Assembly (NCBI GenBank): GCA_009763385.1
Contig: CM019829.1
Span: 41,688,339 to 41,752,338, forward strand
Direction of reading: 5' to 3'
Length of the DNA stretch: 64,000 nt
DNA from: Coix lacryma-jobi var. lacryma-jobi
Lineage: Eukaryota > Streptophyta > Magnoliopsida > Poales > Poaceae
Shown: piece after piece, positions 34,684 to 46,900 of the stretch
Layout: every line of letters starts with the position of its first letter
Position numbering within the stretch: the stretch's first letter is position 1
Made by a program: the position numbers and the translations under genes
Notes under the pieces: model-generated
The model's input: only the letters and a program-made list of their open reading frames with translations
What the model was told of the DNA's origin: nothing
The model's database searches: none

Positions 34684-36923
34684 CAAAGAGAAGCTTTTAA
34701 AGTGATGGTCACATAACTTGAAATGTTATTTTATCATTGAAGAGTGATTGTGTCGAACCACCTTGTGGAAGCTTCTCTTATCTAGCTGGTTGTGTTCATG
34801 AATGGCTTGTCTTCTCTTGCTTATCTCACAGTGGGCCAGCTGAGTCTTGTTCTCAATAGGTCCAGACGATGGAGGCTTTGTCAATTATTCTCTTGATTTT
34901 TTTTAGGCTCGGGTACTATCTCTCCATCTTTGAATTCTTGCAGTGCAGTGGCTTCATCCTTCATGATGTCTCCCTCAATTCCTGGCAGTTGGTTCTTCAT
35001 TTGTCAGTTGAGTCAACGTCTTCTCTTGGTTTTCTTCGGCTGCTCATAAGTGGTGTAGTTGTTAAAGAAGCAGCGACCCTTTTGATCGAAGATCCAAAAG
35101 TGGACGTCTCCAGGTCTGACATAGATGACAACATTGGCGGTGTTCAAGAACGTTCTTCCAAGAATGAGTGATGGATCATATTCTTCTTCTTGGCTAGGGC
35201 AGCGTCCAGTGGCTTGTACTGATCAAAGTGTTGAAGCTGGATTTCTCCTTCCTCTCCTTGATCGTGAAGCAAATCTAGACAACGGAATTGTGTCTCCCCC
35301 GAGCTGGCTTGTGAAGTAGGTGGATGTCCAAATTTCTTCAACAACATGTTCATGAGTTAAAATTGTAGGTCTTGTTGTTGTTGAAGTTCTTCCACCTCAT
35401 CCCCCAAACTAGCTCTTGTGTTGAAATAATTAGAAGTGAGGAGAACTTCCACTGCTTGTCTTCATAGTGAACCACCAACAGACTTCCTTCGGACAACACA
35501 TAGATGTTATAATGTAGTGGTATATCGTCACCTTGATATTTGTTGTTGGTGTTGGTGTTGATGTCTTTGACAATGCTGAGTGTAGGCATAGATTGACCCA
35601 TACAGGATGAGTTGCATCCTATTCGTCATAAGTGTCCTGGCTTAGGCCTTGGGATGGCTCAAAGCTTTGGCTGCCTTCAACATCACTTGTGACTTGTCTA
35701 ATGATGAGTTTTGTCTATCCACGGGTTGGGTTTTGGATCTTTAAGTTCACACCATGAACAAGCAAATCTCATCTCCTACAAAATGTCAGTGGACACATAC
35801 CCAAAGGATTGTACTGAATTTGAAACATGGGTTGTTATCCACAATTTTTTTTACTCATCCATTCTAATGGAAAGATGATTTTAAGATTACTTTAGCATAG
35901 ACTAGTATCTTATGTGTTGGCTGTATTTTAACATGGTTCAAGGCAAAGATACTTGTAGTAGAAGATAAATTGAAATAAACTTTAATACTCATAGTTCTTT
36001 CATCCATGATGAATGAGCTGAGTCTTCATTGTGCAGTTCACTGTATGCCTTGCTTCATCTCTGATGTGAATTCATCTCAGGACTTTCCCAAAGTATATTT
36101 AGAGTTCTCTGCAGGGGTTAGTCCAACAAAATATCCAATGTCTACACTAGCAATTTTCAGTTCAATAATCAAACTAGACTCCGTGTCTAATTGGATTAAG
36201 GAAGGCATTTTAACCTAAGCACCACGCTTAATTTAAAATCCTTTGAAAGTACTCTCGAAAAGCACAACCAAACCAAAGCATACTATAGCAAACACAAGTA
36301 GAATGAGAGCATAAAAGAGATTTATTCAAAAAGAGATGATAGAGTATGATCACAGTGAGGAATATATTTTTTCTGTTTTTTTAGTTGTGGATGACATGAA
36401 TGCATATAAGGAACTAAACATGATGTGGATTTGATAAAAGAAAACCTAAACTAAATGGAATGGATGCAAGGTTGATTCGAAGTAAACATGCAGTGGAATG
36501 CAAGAAATTAAAAAGATAACTACTCATAAGTTTAAAGTCCATGAGCAAGACTGTCTCACCTTGATCATACTTACCATGACTCACAACTGGGGATTTGTGA
36601 GTGGCGCAGCGTAAATATCCGTCACATGGGATGAGAGTTGAATTCTTGTGACGACGACCTTTTCTCCAATCTACACATGGTTAGAATAAATAATATGTAT
36701 GCACAAACCTGTGAGATGGCAGGGTTCCAGGATTAATGATGGATCTTGAATGTTCAGGCACCCTGAGTTCTTCATTCTTGTGGAATCTTGCCATAAGGTC
36801 GAAATGGCATATGATGTCTTGTCTATTCCACACTCAACAAAACAAGGGGTAATCCTACTAAAGCTAGTGGTACACTAAATTAGCAGACATCAAGATCATT
36901 ATCAAAATCTTTACACCAATTGC
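34684..36923 (-). pseudogene. Decayed interior of Gypsy H, including a protease fragment
   Basis: The minus strand between about 35165 and 34985 encodes LGRTFLNTANVVIYVRPGDVHF-like sequence, the C-terminal part of an Athila/Tat-type retropepsin. A neighbouring minus frame (35353-35144) contains QASSGETQFRCLDLLHDQGE. From 35650 to 36923 I see only A/T-rich leader-like DNA without gag. The element seems to have lost most of gag and pol or was non-autonomous. It reads from the primer site at 36924 leftward. Confidence 0.55.
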
Positions 36924-36942
36924 TTCCCCGGCAACGGCGCCA
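36924..36942 (-). other. Primer binding site of Gypsy H
   Basis: The minus strand reads TGGCGCCGTTGCCGGGGAA, the classic Athila/Tat primer site. It is separated by eight bases from the LTR end at 36951. Confidence 0.92.
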
Positions 36943-36950
36943 AAAATGCT

Positions 36951-38262
36951 TGTTGACGTTTGTTAACGCAAATAGAATATGAAAGATTACGCAAGCGCAC
37001 AGAACACCATTGTAGCATTTTACCGGGAGTATTCCTGGATCGTTATTTATATTTTACCACTGGGAAGCTAGGGTCAAGAATCTGATAACTCACTATCATG
37101 CATCTACTAACTTAGAGTACTCATTAGACTAAAGCAGGAGTAATTGATATATGATATATATGATAACGAAAGCACATCAAAGAGAATTCATGATAAATGT
37201 ATAGATAACTATAGTGGGAGGACAACGGGAGAGATCAAAGTTCCTATATACTTCTCTATTACTTGTGTTATAAGGTAACAAAGATGAAAAGATATAGCAG
37301 TCATAAACATTAGCACTTTGGAGCAACAGTACCTTTCTGACTCTCGAAAAAAGACTAGGAAGAAAGTAGTCAGAGGAAGGCTGCCAAAAGCTCTACGAAA
37401 CATCAATCCGAACGTGGTGCACTACGAAGGCCTAACAGAGTTGTCACCCCTGGGGCTACCACAACTATTCCGTGGGATTGAGCGCAACCTCAGGTAACCT
37501 ATAGACTAAACACCATGTCTAATCTATCGATTACTACTCTAATTAGCTAGCATAACTAGAGCACTCAATACGAGCAAAGATCCCATACCAAGATATAACA
37601 ACTATACTAATCATATAATAAAGCATAAAGTAAATAGAGAAGATAAATATATTAAAGCATAAGTCTTACAAAGAAAAGATACAAGACATACCAAAACTCT
37701 GAAGACTCCTCTTGAACCGAAGCGCAGCTCCGCTCTCCCTAACTCCCGACTAAAGCTAAGCTATAACATTGGAAAATCTAAACCTAATTCTCTAGAGAGG
37801 AGAGGTTGTCCTTCGAGGGACGCCTCTACAAAGACTCCCAGATGATGATGGTGTGTAGCCTCAGGGGGGTCCTAGGTTTATTATATAGGGGCTCCTAGCC
37901 TCCCCTCCACCTTGGGCAAGCGATGTGGTACTAAATCCTTCGTCATATGCACTTGGACCTAAATGGGCCAAAACGTGTTGGAGAGGTCGGTTGGAGTGCG
38001 TCACGCAAAGGGGAGCGAATTTGGGCCCTGTTCCTGACCGGTCGGTCCAGCAGGGAGACCGGTCGGTCTGCCCCTTTGACAGGTGGGCCCCGCCTTCCGT
38101 GGGTCGCCTTCTCGTGTCTTCTGGAATGCTCTGGAATGTTCTAGAATCTTCCAAGTCGTATCCATCGAGGACTTTCGCTCTGGGACTCCAAATAAAGCAA
38201 ATCATATGTCCGTTTCGATCGTCTCGACGAGGTCTTCGCAATGGTGTGCTCTGTTTCATCAC
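36951..38262 (-). mobile_element. 5' LTR of Gypsy H, first segment
   Basis: The plus strand starts TGTTGACG next to the primer site. A minus-strand TATA-like CTATATAATA lies near 37880-37889. A direct repeat GACCGGTCGGTC occurs at 38036-38047 and 38057-38068. Gypsy E is inserted at 38263, and the LTR resumes after ATCAC at 62502. Open frames at 37861-38344 lie within the LTR and show no recognisable domain. Confidence 0.85.
38258..38262. repeat. Target site duplication ATCAC, left copy
   Basis: ATCAC recurs at 62497-62501, just outside the 3' LTR of Gypsy E, 24 kb away. Confidence 0.95.
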
Positions 38263-40099
38263 TGTAACATCCCAAAAATTGCATCATTTTGAAAATAGGC
38301 AATATGATTTAATTGTTGCATTTTATGTGTTGCATAAAACCTAGTTAATAAATTATTTGCAAAAGCTAAAATAAATCCTAGGCCAAAGACCTTGATGATG
38401 CATACATGCTGGTGCATATTATATTTTTGTGATGATTGGTTTTACTCAAAACTTGTTTGAATTCAAAAGGAATTTCAAATTTGCTTTTGAAATCAGTTTC
38501 TGAAAAATGGAAAAACCATTTTCTTCTCCTCTCCTCTCCCTTTCTCCTTTTGTCCCGAGCCAGCCGGCCGGCCCGCTCCTTCCGGCCCAGTCGACCACCG
38601 GCGCCCTCACCTTTTTCCCACCGCCGGCCTGAGGCCTCTCCCCGTCGGCCTGCTTCCTCCCCTCTCCTTCTCACGCACGGCCCAACTCGGCGGCCCATCT
38701 CCCTTCCTGCAGTCGCAGCGCGCGCTTCCCTCTCTCTCTCGCTGATGCCGATGGCCCGCGTGTCAGCTCGATCTCTTTCCTCCCGTGTCCGACCCGAACA
38801 CGAGTCAGAGCTCCGGTCTCCATCGAATCCACGCCTCCTCCTCGATTTCCATCTGTTTTGGAGCCCCTACAAAACTCCCGAGCATCCGCCGCCTCTCCTC
38901 ACGCAAATAGCTCACGCTCTCGTGCCCTAAACTGCTCCCGCGACAAGCTCTGCCGCCTCCGAGTTTCCGCCGCCGTCAACCCGACTCTTCAACGAGTTCC
39001 AACGCTCGCAAGAGGTCCCTAGAGCTCCTTCTTGATCTTCCGAAGCTAGCCGAGCTTTTTCCCCTCTTTTCCCCCCTCGTTTTGGTGCCTTAATCCCTCG
39101 CCGTCGTTGCAGAGCCCCGCCGTCCGCCTCGCCGTGCAATCCGCCGTCACAGAGACCTCACCGACGCCATCATCACCTCTGGTGAGTTCGCCTTGATCTC
39201 CTCTTTCGATTGGACCCACTCCCGAGGTCTCTACCGTACCGTAGCCCTAACCCGAGCAAGCGCCGCCGCCTGCCGGCCATGGCGCCGCCGTGGAGTGTCC
39301 CCTTCCTCCGCGCCAGTTTAAAAGCGCCGCCAACCTCCCTCCGTTTTAATCTAAGCCGTCCATCTGAGATTCAACGATCTCCATCAGCCGATACCCCTTC
39401 GGCGTCAACTTTGCATAAGAGCCCTTACAACTTTTCGGGTCTAAACCCGCGGTCCATGATGTACTGTGCTCTGTGTCTGCGAAATCTTCCGTCTACACCC
39501 TTGCGTTTCTTCCAAATTGAGGCGCAGTCCGGTCGATTCTGCAAATTCGATTTAAATCGTTTTAAATTCAAATTCGATTTCAATTTATTTACAGTTTTGC
39601 CACCAGTTTCAAATGCTTATAACTTCTACGTTTTTAGTCCGTTTTAGTCCGTTCAAGTTGCGTTAGATTCGTTTTGAAAAGATCTATCTATCTGTACGAA
39701 AATATATATACTGTTTTCTGTAATTAAAATTTGAGTTAGGTTTAATCTAGTAACTAAGGTTTTGTAACTTGTTTAGCTCAAAACTTTCGCGTTATAATTT
39801 CGTTTTTCGTGATCTTCGCGTTTATGTGATCGTGATAGACCGTAGTTTCTGTTTTGAAACTTTTTATATTATTTTCTTGCTGTTGGTGTAATGTTCTAAT
39901 TATAGCTTGTTTGCTTTGCATGATTGTTGTCCCGATGATTGTGTGTTGATGTGGTAATCGAGTATAGACGGCGAGACAAATGCTGGTGATCAGGAACCCT
40001 TCTACGACAACCAAGAGCAACCAGAGTTCTTTGAATCAGGCAAGTATAGCATGGGATCCTCCTTGTTGACATATTCACCATGAATCATCTAAATTCATA
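38263..40099 (+). mobile_element. 5' LTR of Gypsy E, first part
   Basis: It holds U3 and a GC-rich, leader-like stretch (38540-39320) with a conserved donor-like G|GTGAGT at 39181-39187 that is also kept in the 3' LTR near 60484. It stops at 40099, where Copia C begins after TCATA. Confidence 0.93.
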
Positions 40100-40369
40100 T
40101 GAAGGACCGAGAAGCTACCCGAAAGCGACCAGAGGGGGGGTGAATGGGAGCTTCTAAATTTCCTTTCGGAAACTAGATGCCACTGTCCCAAAATCAACCC
40201 CAAGAGCAAACCCTAGAGCTTGCTAATGTCCACGACCCTAGATGTAGGGTGGATGCCTCCTAGAAGCACAGCGGGACACTAGGCAGCCCTAGAAAACCAA
40301 CGCAAAAGACGGAACTCAAATCCGATCAAGAACGAACGAGCCGCGAACGAAAACGCGCGAAACAGCAGC

Positions 40370-40830
40370 GACCGGACTCTGGCCTGCGTCCGGTCAGCAG
40401 GGACCGGACGCGTCCGGTCGTCAGAAACCGTCTCTGGGAGCTCTCTGGAAACGACCGGACTCACGGGTACGGAGCGTCCGGTCGTGAACAGTGCGTCCGG
40501 TCAGAAACAAACAAGAACACACGAGACTGCGCAGAAAAGCACTGACCGGACTCTGCCTGCGTCCGGTCTGTGAGCACCGGACGCGTCCGGTCGTGCGAAA
40601 ACGATTTTCGGAGCTCTCTGGAACTGACCGGACTCTGTGAGATAGAGCGTCCGGTCGGTTCACCTGCGTCCGGTCAGAATCAAACACGCGCAGTGAACAG
40701 TAACTGAGGCGAGTCCGGTCAAACAAAATGCCGAGCGTCCGGTCGGTCTACAGTGAACCACGCGACGAGCTGTTCAACGACCGGACTCTCTGAGCGTGCG
40801 TTCGGTCAACCCGAGGCAGCGTCCGGTCAC
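40370..40830. repeat. GACCGGAC/GTCCGGTC array, 3' LTR of Copia C
   Basis: About twenty half-sites occur here. Full palindromes such as ACCGGACGCGTCCGGT occur near 40400 and 40580, and others are half-sites next to ACTCT. On the sense strand they lie 600 to 1000 bases downstream of the TATA-like box, unlike the arrays in A and B. The identical array is at 50240-50700. Confidence 0.92.
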
Positions 40831-41638
40831 CCCGTGAATTCACTGTTCGTCCACCGATTCGACTAGAACTCACCCAAAACAAATCCTCTAGGGATCAAAC
40901 TTGGTGAGTGAAGTCACAAGGAGGTTAGTGAGCTATCTCTAAGAGATCATGGCTCGAACCTAACTCCAAATCGGTGAATCGAAGAATTTTGGGGGAAGGG
41001 AAGAAAAGTGACCCGAAACGAAAAATCGATCGATCTCCTAGACCGTGAGGTTAGAGGATGATTCCTTCGGTGGAAAGAAGTGCCTCACGATCTAGAACAA
41101 CTTGGTTCAAACGGAATTGCAAAAGATGAACCAAGCAAAGAGATCAAGCGACGGGAAAATCGTGGAGCAAAAGGATTCCGCGAAGAACACAAGTAAAACG
41201 GAAATCACAGCCACGAACTCGAATCAAGGACGCAAATCAAGCCATCGATCAGTGCTCCAAGGTGAGGATACGGCCTCACTTCCTCAGATCAACAGTACAC
41301 AGAGTGGAGTCTCTCTGCGGATCTCAACTAGCTAAAGCAGGGGATGGGAGAGTGGAAACCCTAGCAAATGAAAGCTCTAACTGCGATTTTGATTGAGATA
41401 GCTAAAACTGAGATAGGGAGGAGGGTGTCTCCCCTAGACTACTTATACTAACCTAGCCTAAGTCTATTTCCTACTCTACCCCTCACTACTGTATTTACAG
41501 AGCGGACCAGCCTAACCCTAAGGCTATTCTAGTCCACCCGCTGGTGGTAGGTAGATCCGACGGCCACGCCCGCACGGTCTTCCGCGTCGCCTCCACGCAA
41601 CCTTCAGATCGCCGCCACGTGCCGCCACCACTCTGCAC

Positions 41639-41892
41639 CCCCGGTTTTGTGGCCCAAACCGGGAAACCAGCCTTTTCCATCAGCCCCCGGTTTTGAGGCC
41701 CAAACCGGGAAACCAGCCTCCAGCCCGAGTTTTGTGGCCAAACTCGGAAACCGTCCGCGCCCGAGTTTTGAGGCCCAAACTCGGAAATCGGCCCACGCCC
41801 AGGTTTTGAGGCTCAACCTGGAAACCGTCGCGCCCAGGTTTTGTGGCTCAACCTGGAAACCCAGCACCCAGGTTTTGAGGCCCAAACCTGGA
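41639..41892. repeat. Seven-unit array of covarying hairpins, 3' LTR of Copia C
   Basis: Units start at 41641, 41687, 41725, 41761, 41799, 41834 and 41868 (34-46 bp apart). Each is a stem of 7-8 pairs around a TG[TA]GGC-type loop. Stems are CCGGTTT/AAACCGG (two units), CCGAGTTT/AAACTCGG (two) and CCAGGTTT/AAACCTGG or one pair shorter (three). The spacer usually contains GAAACC. The copy in the 5' LTR is 51509-51762. Confidence 0.93.
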
Positions 41893-42297
41893 AACCGTCC
41901 ACCGTTGGTTTTTCCCGGGCTCTACCAACAAACCGGCGTCGTAGAGGGGATGCACCGCCTGTGCACCCCTTCCACCGACATGATCGCACTTCTCCGCTTG
42001 TCGCTGTCGCAGGCTGCCAGCCACCACAGCTGATCCTCCGGCCTCCAGTCCATCAGTCCAAGTCCACGTCCGCCCTTCACCGTCCGATACATCGGCATGG
42101 CACGTCCGCCGCACGGCACGCCCATCCTTCATCGCGCCCGGTCCGTCGGCACGGCACGTCGCAACTTGACCTTCACCCGCCATCGATCACTGTCTCCGTG
42201 CTCGACACCTGCACAACACAAGCCAAAGAACATGCGCATCATCTCCGTTGACAATCACTCATCACACAGAGACTCGGCATACACCCATGTATCCGCA

Positions 42298-42314
42298 ATC
42301 TCCCCCTTGATGAG
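42298..42314 (-). other. Polypurine tract of Copia C
   Basis: The minus strand reads CTCATCAAGGGGGAGAT directly before the LTR start at 42297. Confidence 0.92.
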
Positions 42315-43973
42315 TGCATTGTCAACTCCACAACAAATCATGAATAAGAAGAAGGAGGTAGGAAGGAGTGAGAAGAGAAAACCCAACCAAATGACCCAAA
42401 AGCCTAACAAAAGCCAAAGAAGGTCAAGTGGATGAAGCAAAAACTTGGTCCCCAAAGACATGGGCAACGGCTCGACGCAACCAAGCAAAGCAAAGCTAGC
42501 CCTCAAGAAGAGGTAGAACAGGCTCAACACCGCTAGCAGATACCAATTGAAGATCGGAGGACAACAGAAGCAAAATGCTAGTCCCTCAAGATAGAGGCAC
42601 AGAGGCTCAACACAACTAGCAAGAAAATCACTCCGAACCAATTGAAAATCAACCCAAACCAAATGGGAAAGCACACCAGACGATACCAATTGAAAGCCAA
42701 ATGAAAAAGCTTATGAAAGCTCATGAAAAGCTAGGAACGTTTGCTAGTCCCTCAAGACAGAGGCAACGGCTCAACACAACTAGCAAACTCCCCCTCGACA
42801 AATGCAAGCAACTAGGACAAAAGATTCTCCCCTTAGTTGATCAACACAGGAGCATATGATTTGCATAAATTTCTCCCCCTAGTTGAAAATGCACTTATCA
42901 AGGCCAAAAAGGTATCGGAGAAGCAACTCCCTTCACATAAACTCCCCCTGAACACAAGATCTCCTTCCACAATGCATATGAAGTCAAAATGCAAGTTAGG
43001 AGCTTCAAGTATATAGTCAAAAGAGTGCAAAGATGCTCTAATCAATATAGCTCCAACATCTCAATTAAGCACTCAAATAGCAAAGGCTCAAACTGATCAC
43101 TTATACGAAATATGAAGCATATGAGCATGTGAGCAGTTTTAAGCCAAAAGGATAGTCACCATCAAAATAGCACTAGACATGTATAGAAGGAATCCAAACA
43201 AGTGCTAAACATATATACAAGGTGAACTACCCCTAGCAAAGTTCAATCATCATGCATAGGAATGAAGCATATACTTGTGATTTCAAACTCAAATCGGAGT
43301 TGCAGCGGTAAGAGAATTCACAAGTTCATTTTTAGCATGTGATTGCGAGAGGTTGAAAGCTTGTCATTGCCTAACTTTTCAACCGTGCGAAGCCTATGCC
43401 GAAGCAATCAGAAGCTTAAAGCAACGGTTTCGGTCATACACTACATGGCTCAAGTTTAACTCAAAGTGCAATGAGAAACAGTCTCAATACCATGAGGTGT
43501 TGACAAGCAATCCCATCTCGATCTTTTCAATTCAACAATACTTGGTTCAGATTTTAAGCAAGTTATGAACGACCAAGCAAGTGAATGACTCAGAACTAGA
43601 GACATAGCAACCTAGCATATATGAAAAGCAGGAATGGACTCAACACACCCTACACATGCTAGTTGCATATCTCAATGGTGAACATTTTCAGATTTATATA
43701 TATTAGGTATAATTCACCATTCCAAAAATAGCTCGCTCATAACATGTAACAGTGATCAGAAAGAGCATAAGCTACAAGCATCATCATAAGTATCGGAGCA
43801 ATACTAACAAGAGCATAATTACATTCTAGTGAATGAAGCTCAGAATGTAAATGCGTATGCCCGACACAAAACTGAAAGAAAGAAGATACCAAAAGGAAAG
43901 ACTCAAGAAACTCAAAAGAAAGGAGCCTCAAAATAAAAGAGTCAGTCTGTACATCTCAAAATGCTTCCCCCAT
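42315..43973 (-). other. 3' noncoding region of Copia C
   Basis: There is no extra ORF here, unlike Copia A. 42444-42787 holds four covarying hairpin repeats. Three copies of a primer-site/LTR-junction-like sequence lie at 42538-42552, 42631-42646 and 42681-42696. The remaining A/T-rich DNA up to the pol stop shows several CTCCCCC runs (near 42790, 42830, 42870 and 42940) but no coding signal. Confidence 0.75.
42444..42787. repeat. Four hairpin repeats with compensating stems in Copia C 3' region
   Basis: Unit stems are CTTGGT/ACCAAG (42444-42485), GCTAGC/GCTAGC (42495-42537), TGCTAGT/ACTAGCA (42576-42621) and TTTGCTAGT/ACTAGCAAA (42740-42787). The 26-30-base interior is similar in all (CCCTCAAGA…GAGGCAACGGCTCAACACA type). 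Stem bases change together while the loop stays recognisable. Confidence 0.88.
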
Positions 43974-46900
43974 CTAAAAGGGGAAACACACACCAAGCTC
44001 ACCCCTCAACCGATTAAAGGTTGATTCGTCTAAAGGCTTGGTAAAAATATCAGCCAATTGGTGATGAGTATCGACATGGCGAAGGTCGATATCACCCTTC
44101 TCCTGGTGGTCTCGCAAGAAATGAAAGCGCACATCAATGTGTTTGGTTTTCGAGTGAAGCACGGGGTTCTTAGCAACGCTAATGGCACTCGTGCTGTCAC
44201 AAAGCAAAGGAACTCGAGTAAAGCTCAAACCAAAATCACGCAAAGTGGCCATCATCCAGAGTAACTGGGAACAGCAGCTAGCCGCAGCAACATATTCAGC
44301 CTCCGTGGTAGATTGAGCGACACTAGACTGCTTGCGAGAAGACCACGACACAAGAGAAGACCCAATAAACTGGCAAGTCCCAGAAGTGGACTTGCGCTCA
44401 ATGCGACAACCAGCAAAATCGGCATCGGAATAACCGCAAAGCGAGAGAGTGGAGGAAGCAGAATACCAAATCCCGAACTCAGGCGTGAAACGAAGGTACC
44501 TGAATATGCGCTTCACCGCCTGACGGTGAGAAGTGCGTGGCGAAGCCTGAAAGCGCGCGCACAAGCACACGGAGAACTGAATGTCCGGCCGTGTCGCCGT
44601 CAGGTAGAGCAGCGATCCAATCATGCTGCGGTACTCCTTCTGGTCCACTGCTTCTCCATCCGTGTCGGCATCCAGGGCAGTCGTCGTCGACATGGGCGTC
44701 GGAAGAGGCTTGGCCTCACCCATGTCAAACCGCTTCAGCAAGTCCCTCGTGTACTTGCCCTGGTGCACAAACGTCCCCTCTCGGGATTGCTTAATTTGCA
44801 ACCCGAGAAAGAAAGTCAGCTCGCCCATCATGCTCATCTCGAACTCCCTGCTCATAGTATCTGCAAACTTGGCAACCAAAGCGTGAGAAGAACCACCGAA
44901 AATGATATCATCCACGTAAATTTGGACCAAGAGAGTATCCTTGCCTTGCTTGAGGAGAAAGAGCGTCTTATCTACACATCCCATTTTAAAACCCTTACCT
45001 AGCAAAAAGGTTTTTAATCTCTCATACCAGGCTCTAGGGGCTTGTTTCAAACCATACAAAGCTTTGTGGAGTTTAAAGACATGGTTTGGAAACTTGGGAT
45101 TTTCAAAACCGGGGGGTTGCTGGACATAGACCTCCTCCTCAATGTAGCCGTTTAAGAAGGCACTCTTGACATCCATTTGAAAAAGTTTGAAACCCATGGA
45201 TGCAGCATAAGCCAAGAGTATCCTAATAGCCTCCAAACGAGCTACAGGAGCGAAGGTCTCCTCATAATCTATCCCCTCCTTCTGACTATAACCCTTCGCT
45301 ACAAGCCGGGCCTTGTTTCTCACAATGTGGCCCTCCTCTCCTTGCTTGTTTTTAAATACCCATTTTGTCCCAATAGGTTTACAGTCAGGAGGTGGTGGCA
45401 CTAGAACCCAAACCCGATTTCGCTCAAAGTTCTCTAGCTCCTCATGCATGGCATTGACCCAATCCGGATCCGTCAATGCGTGTCCAACATCTCGGGGCTC
45501 AAAAGACGCAACAAAAGCAGAATGAGCAAAGTGCGAGATGTGCTGTGACCTGGAGCGAGTAACCCGCTCGTCGATGTCGCCGATCATCTGTTCAGGGGGG
45601 TGCTGGCGCTGGATATGTCGTGGCGCCTCCCGGGAAGAAGTGACCTCCCCCTCAACAGCAGCTGGTTCCACCCCGGGTACAAAAGGTACCGCGCGAGGTG
45701 GATCCCACGGCCCCCAGGAAGAAGAAGTGTCGGGGCCGTGAGTCGTCGTCGAGGCCGCTCCTTGCGGCACGGCAGGTCGAGGGGGTGCTGGATCATCTAC
45801 ACCTTCAGCACCCTCGTCCTCGTCATCAAAAAGAGGCTCTCCAACCTCATGATCACCTGCACGCTCAAAACGAGAAGAAGGACAAACAAGAGTCTCGTCG
45901 AAGGTGACATCTGATGTCTCCATGACTCGGTTAGTGTCAAGGTTAAGTACACGATAAGCTCGAGTGTGAGTGCCATAACCCAAAAACACACCGTCAGAAG
46001 AACGAGACTCAAACTTGTCCAGGTTGCCTTTTTTCAATATAAAACAGTGGCAACCAAAGACTCTAAAATAATTCACCTTGGGCTGGCGACCAAAACGCAA
46101 CTCATAAGAGGTCTTCTTCAAAAACGCTCTCAGAAAAATGCGATTCGAAATGTAGCATGCAGTGTTCATAGCTTCGGCCCAAAAGCGCCTAGGAGTCCTA
46201 TGCTCATCAAGCATCGTCCTGGCCATCTCAACAAGGGTCCGATTCTTCCTCTCTACAACACCATTTTGGGGCGGTGTGTAGGGGGAGGAAAACTGATGCT
46301 CCAAACCAAGGCGGTTACAAAACACCTCAAAATCCGAATTCTTAAACTCGGAACCATTATCACTTCTAATCGCTCGCATCGAGTTCAAAGGGAACTCGTT
46401 CTGAAGACGCAAAATCAGATTACGAGCGAAGGAGAAAGTCTCGGTCTTCTCAGCTAGAAAGAAGACCCACGAATATCTCGAAAAGTCGTCAACAACAACC
46501 AAAACATACCACTTGCCACCAACCGAGCTCACCCGAGCCGGACCAACAAGGTCCATGTGTAAAAGCTCTCCGGGGTGCGAGGTCATGACCTTAGTCACTG
46601 GATGGTGGGGAGCGGCAACCATCTTCCCATGTCTGCAAGAATGGCAAACTAGATCCTTCTCCATCGAAAGCTTGGGCAATCCTCGGATTAGGCCAAGTGA
46701 GCTAAGTCTTGCAAGCAAGTCGAAGCTTAAGTGACCGAGCCTCCTATGCCACTTCCAAAGATCGGAAGAAGAAGGACTAGCCAAAAGACAGCGAGAAGAA
46801 CCAAACGACTCCGAGAAATTCGCGCGAAAGACTTTCCCAAAGGGCGAAATCAGACATACAAGATCGCCCTGAGGATCTAAGATGCGACTTAGGTTCGGTT

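Larger units (their letters stand above)
40100..42297 (-). mobile_element. 3' LTR of Copia C
   Basis: The minus strand starts TGCGGATACATGGG at 42297 after the polypurine tract and ends CGGTCCTTCA at 40100. A TATA-like TATAAGT lies at 41441-41447. U3 carries the hairpin array (41639-41892); the region past the TATA-like box carries the GACCGGAC array. Confidence 0.95.

Noticed and set aside
38436..38930. ORF of 164 codons rich in S, P and R
   Set aside because: Lies within the Gypsy E LTR; the 3' LTR copy (59761 on) has a different frame because of indels, so it is not conserved as protein.
39210..39647. ORF of 145 codons present in both Gypsy E LTRs
   Set aside because: Conserved because the LTRs are identical by descent; no domain, and the changes between copies include non-silent ones. 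Not enough for a gene call.
40370..40830. CRISPR-like regular short repeats
   Set aside because: The context is a plant LTR, spacing is irregular, repeats are short palindromes, and there are no cas genes.
41841..42251. H/P/R-rich ORF of 136 codons in both Copia C LTRs
   Set aside because: It is antisense to the element and overlaps the hairpin array; a by-product of the repeat sequence.
44313..45002. Plus-strand ORF of 229 codons
   Set aside because: Antisense to the reverse transcriptase/RNase H part of Copia C pol.
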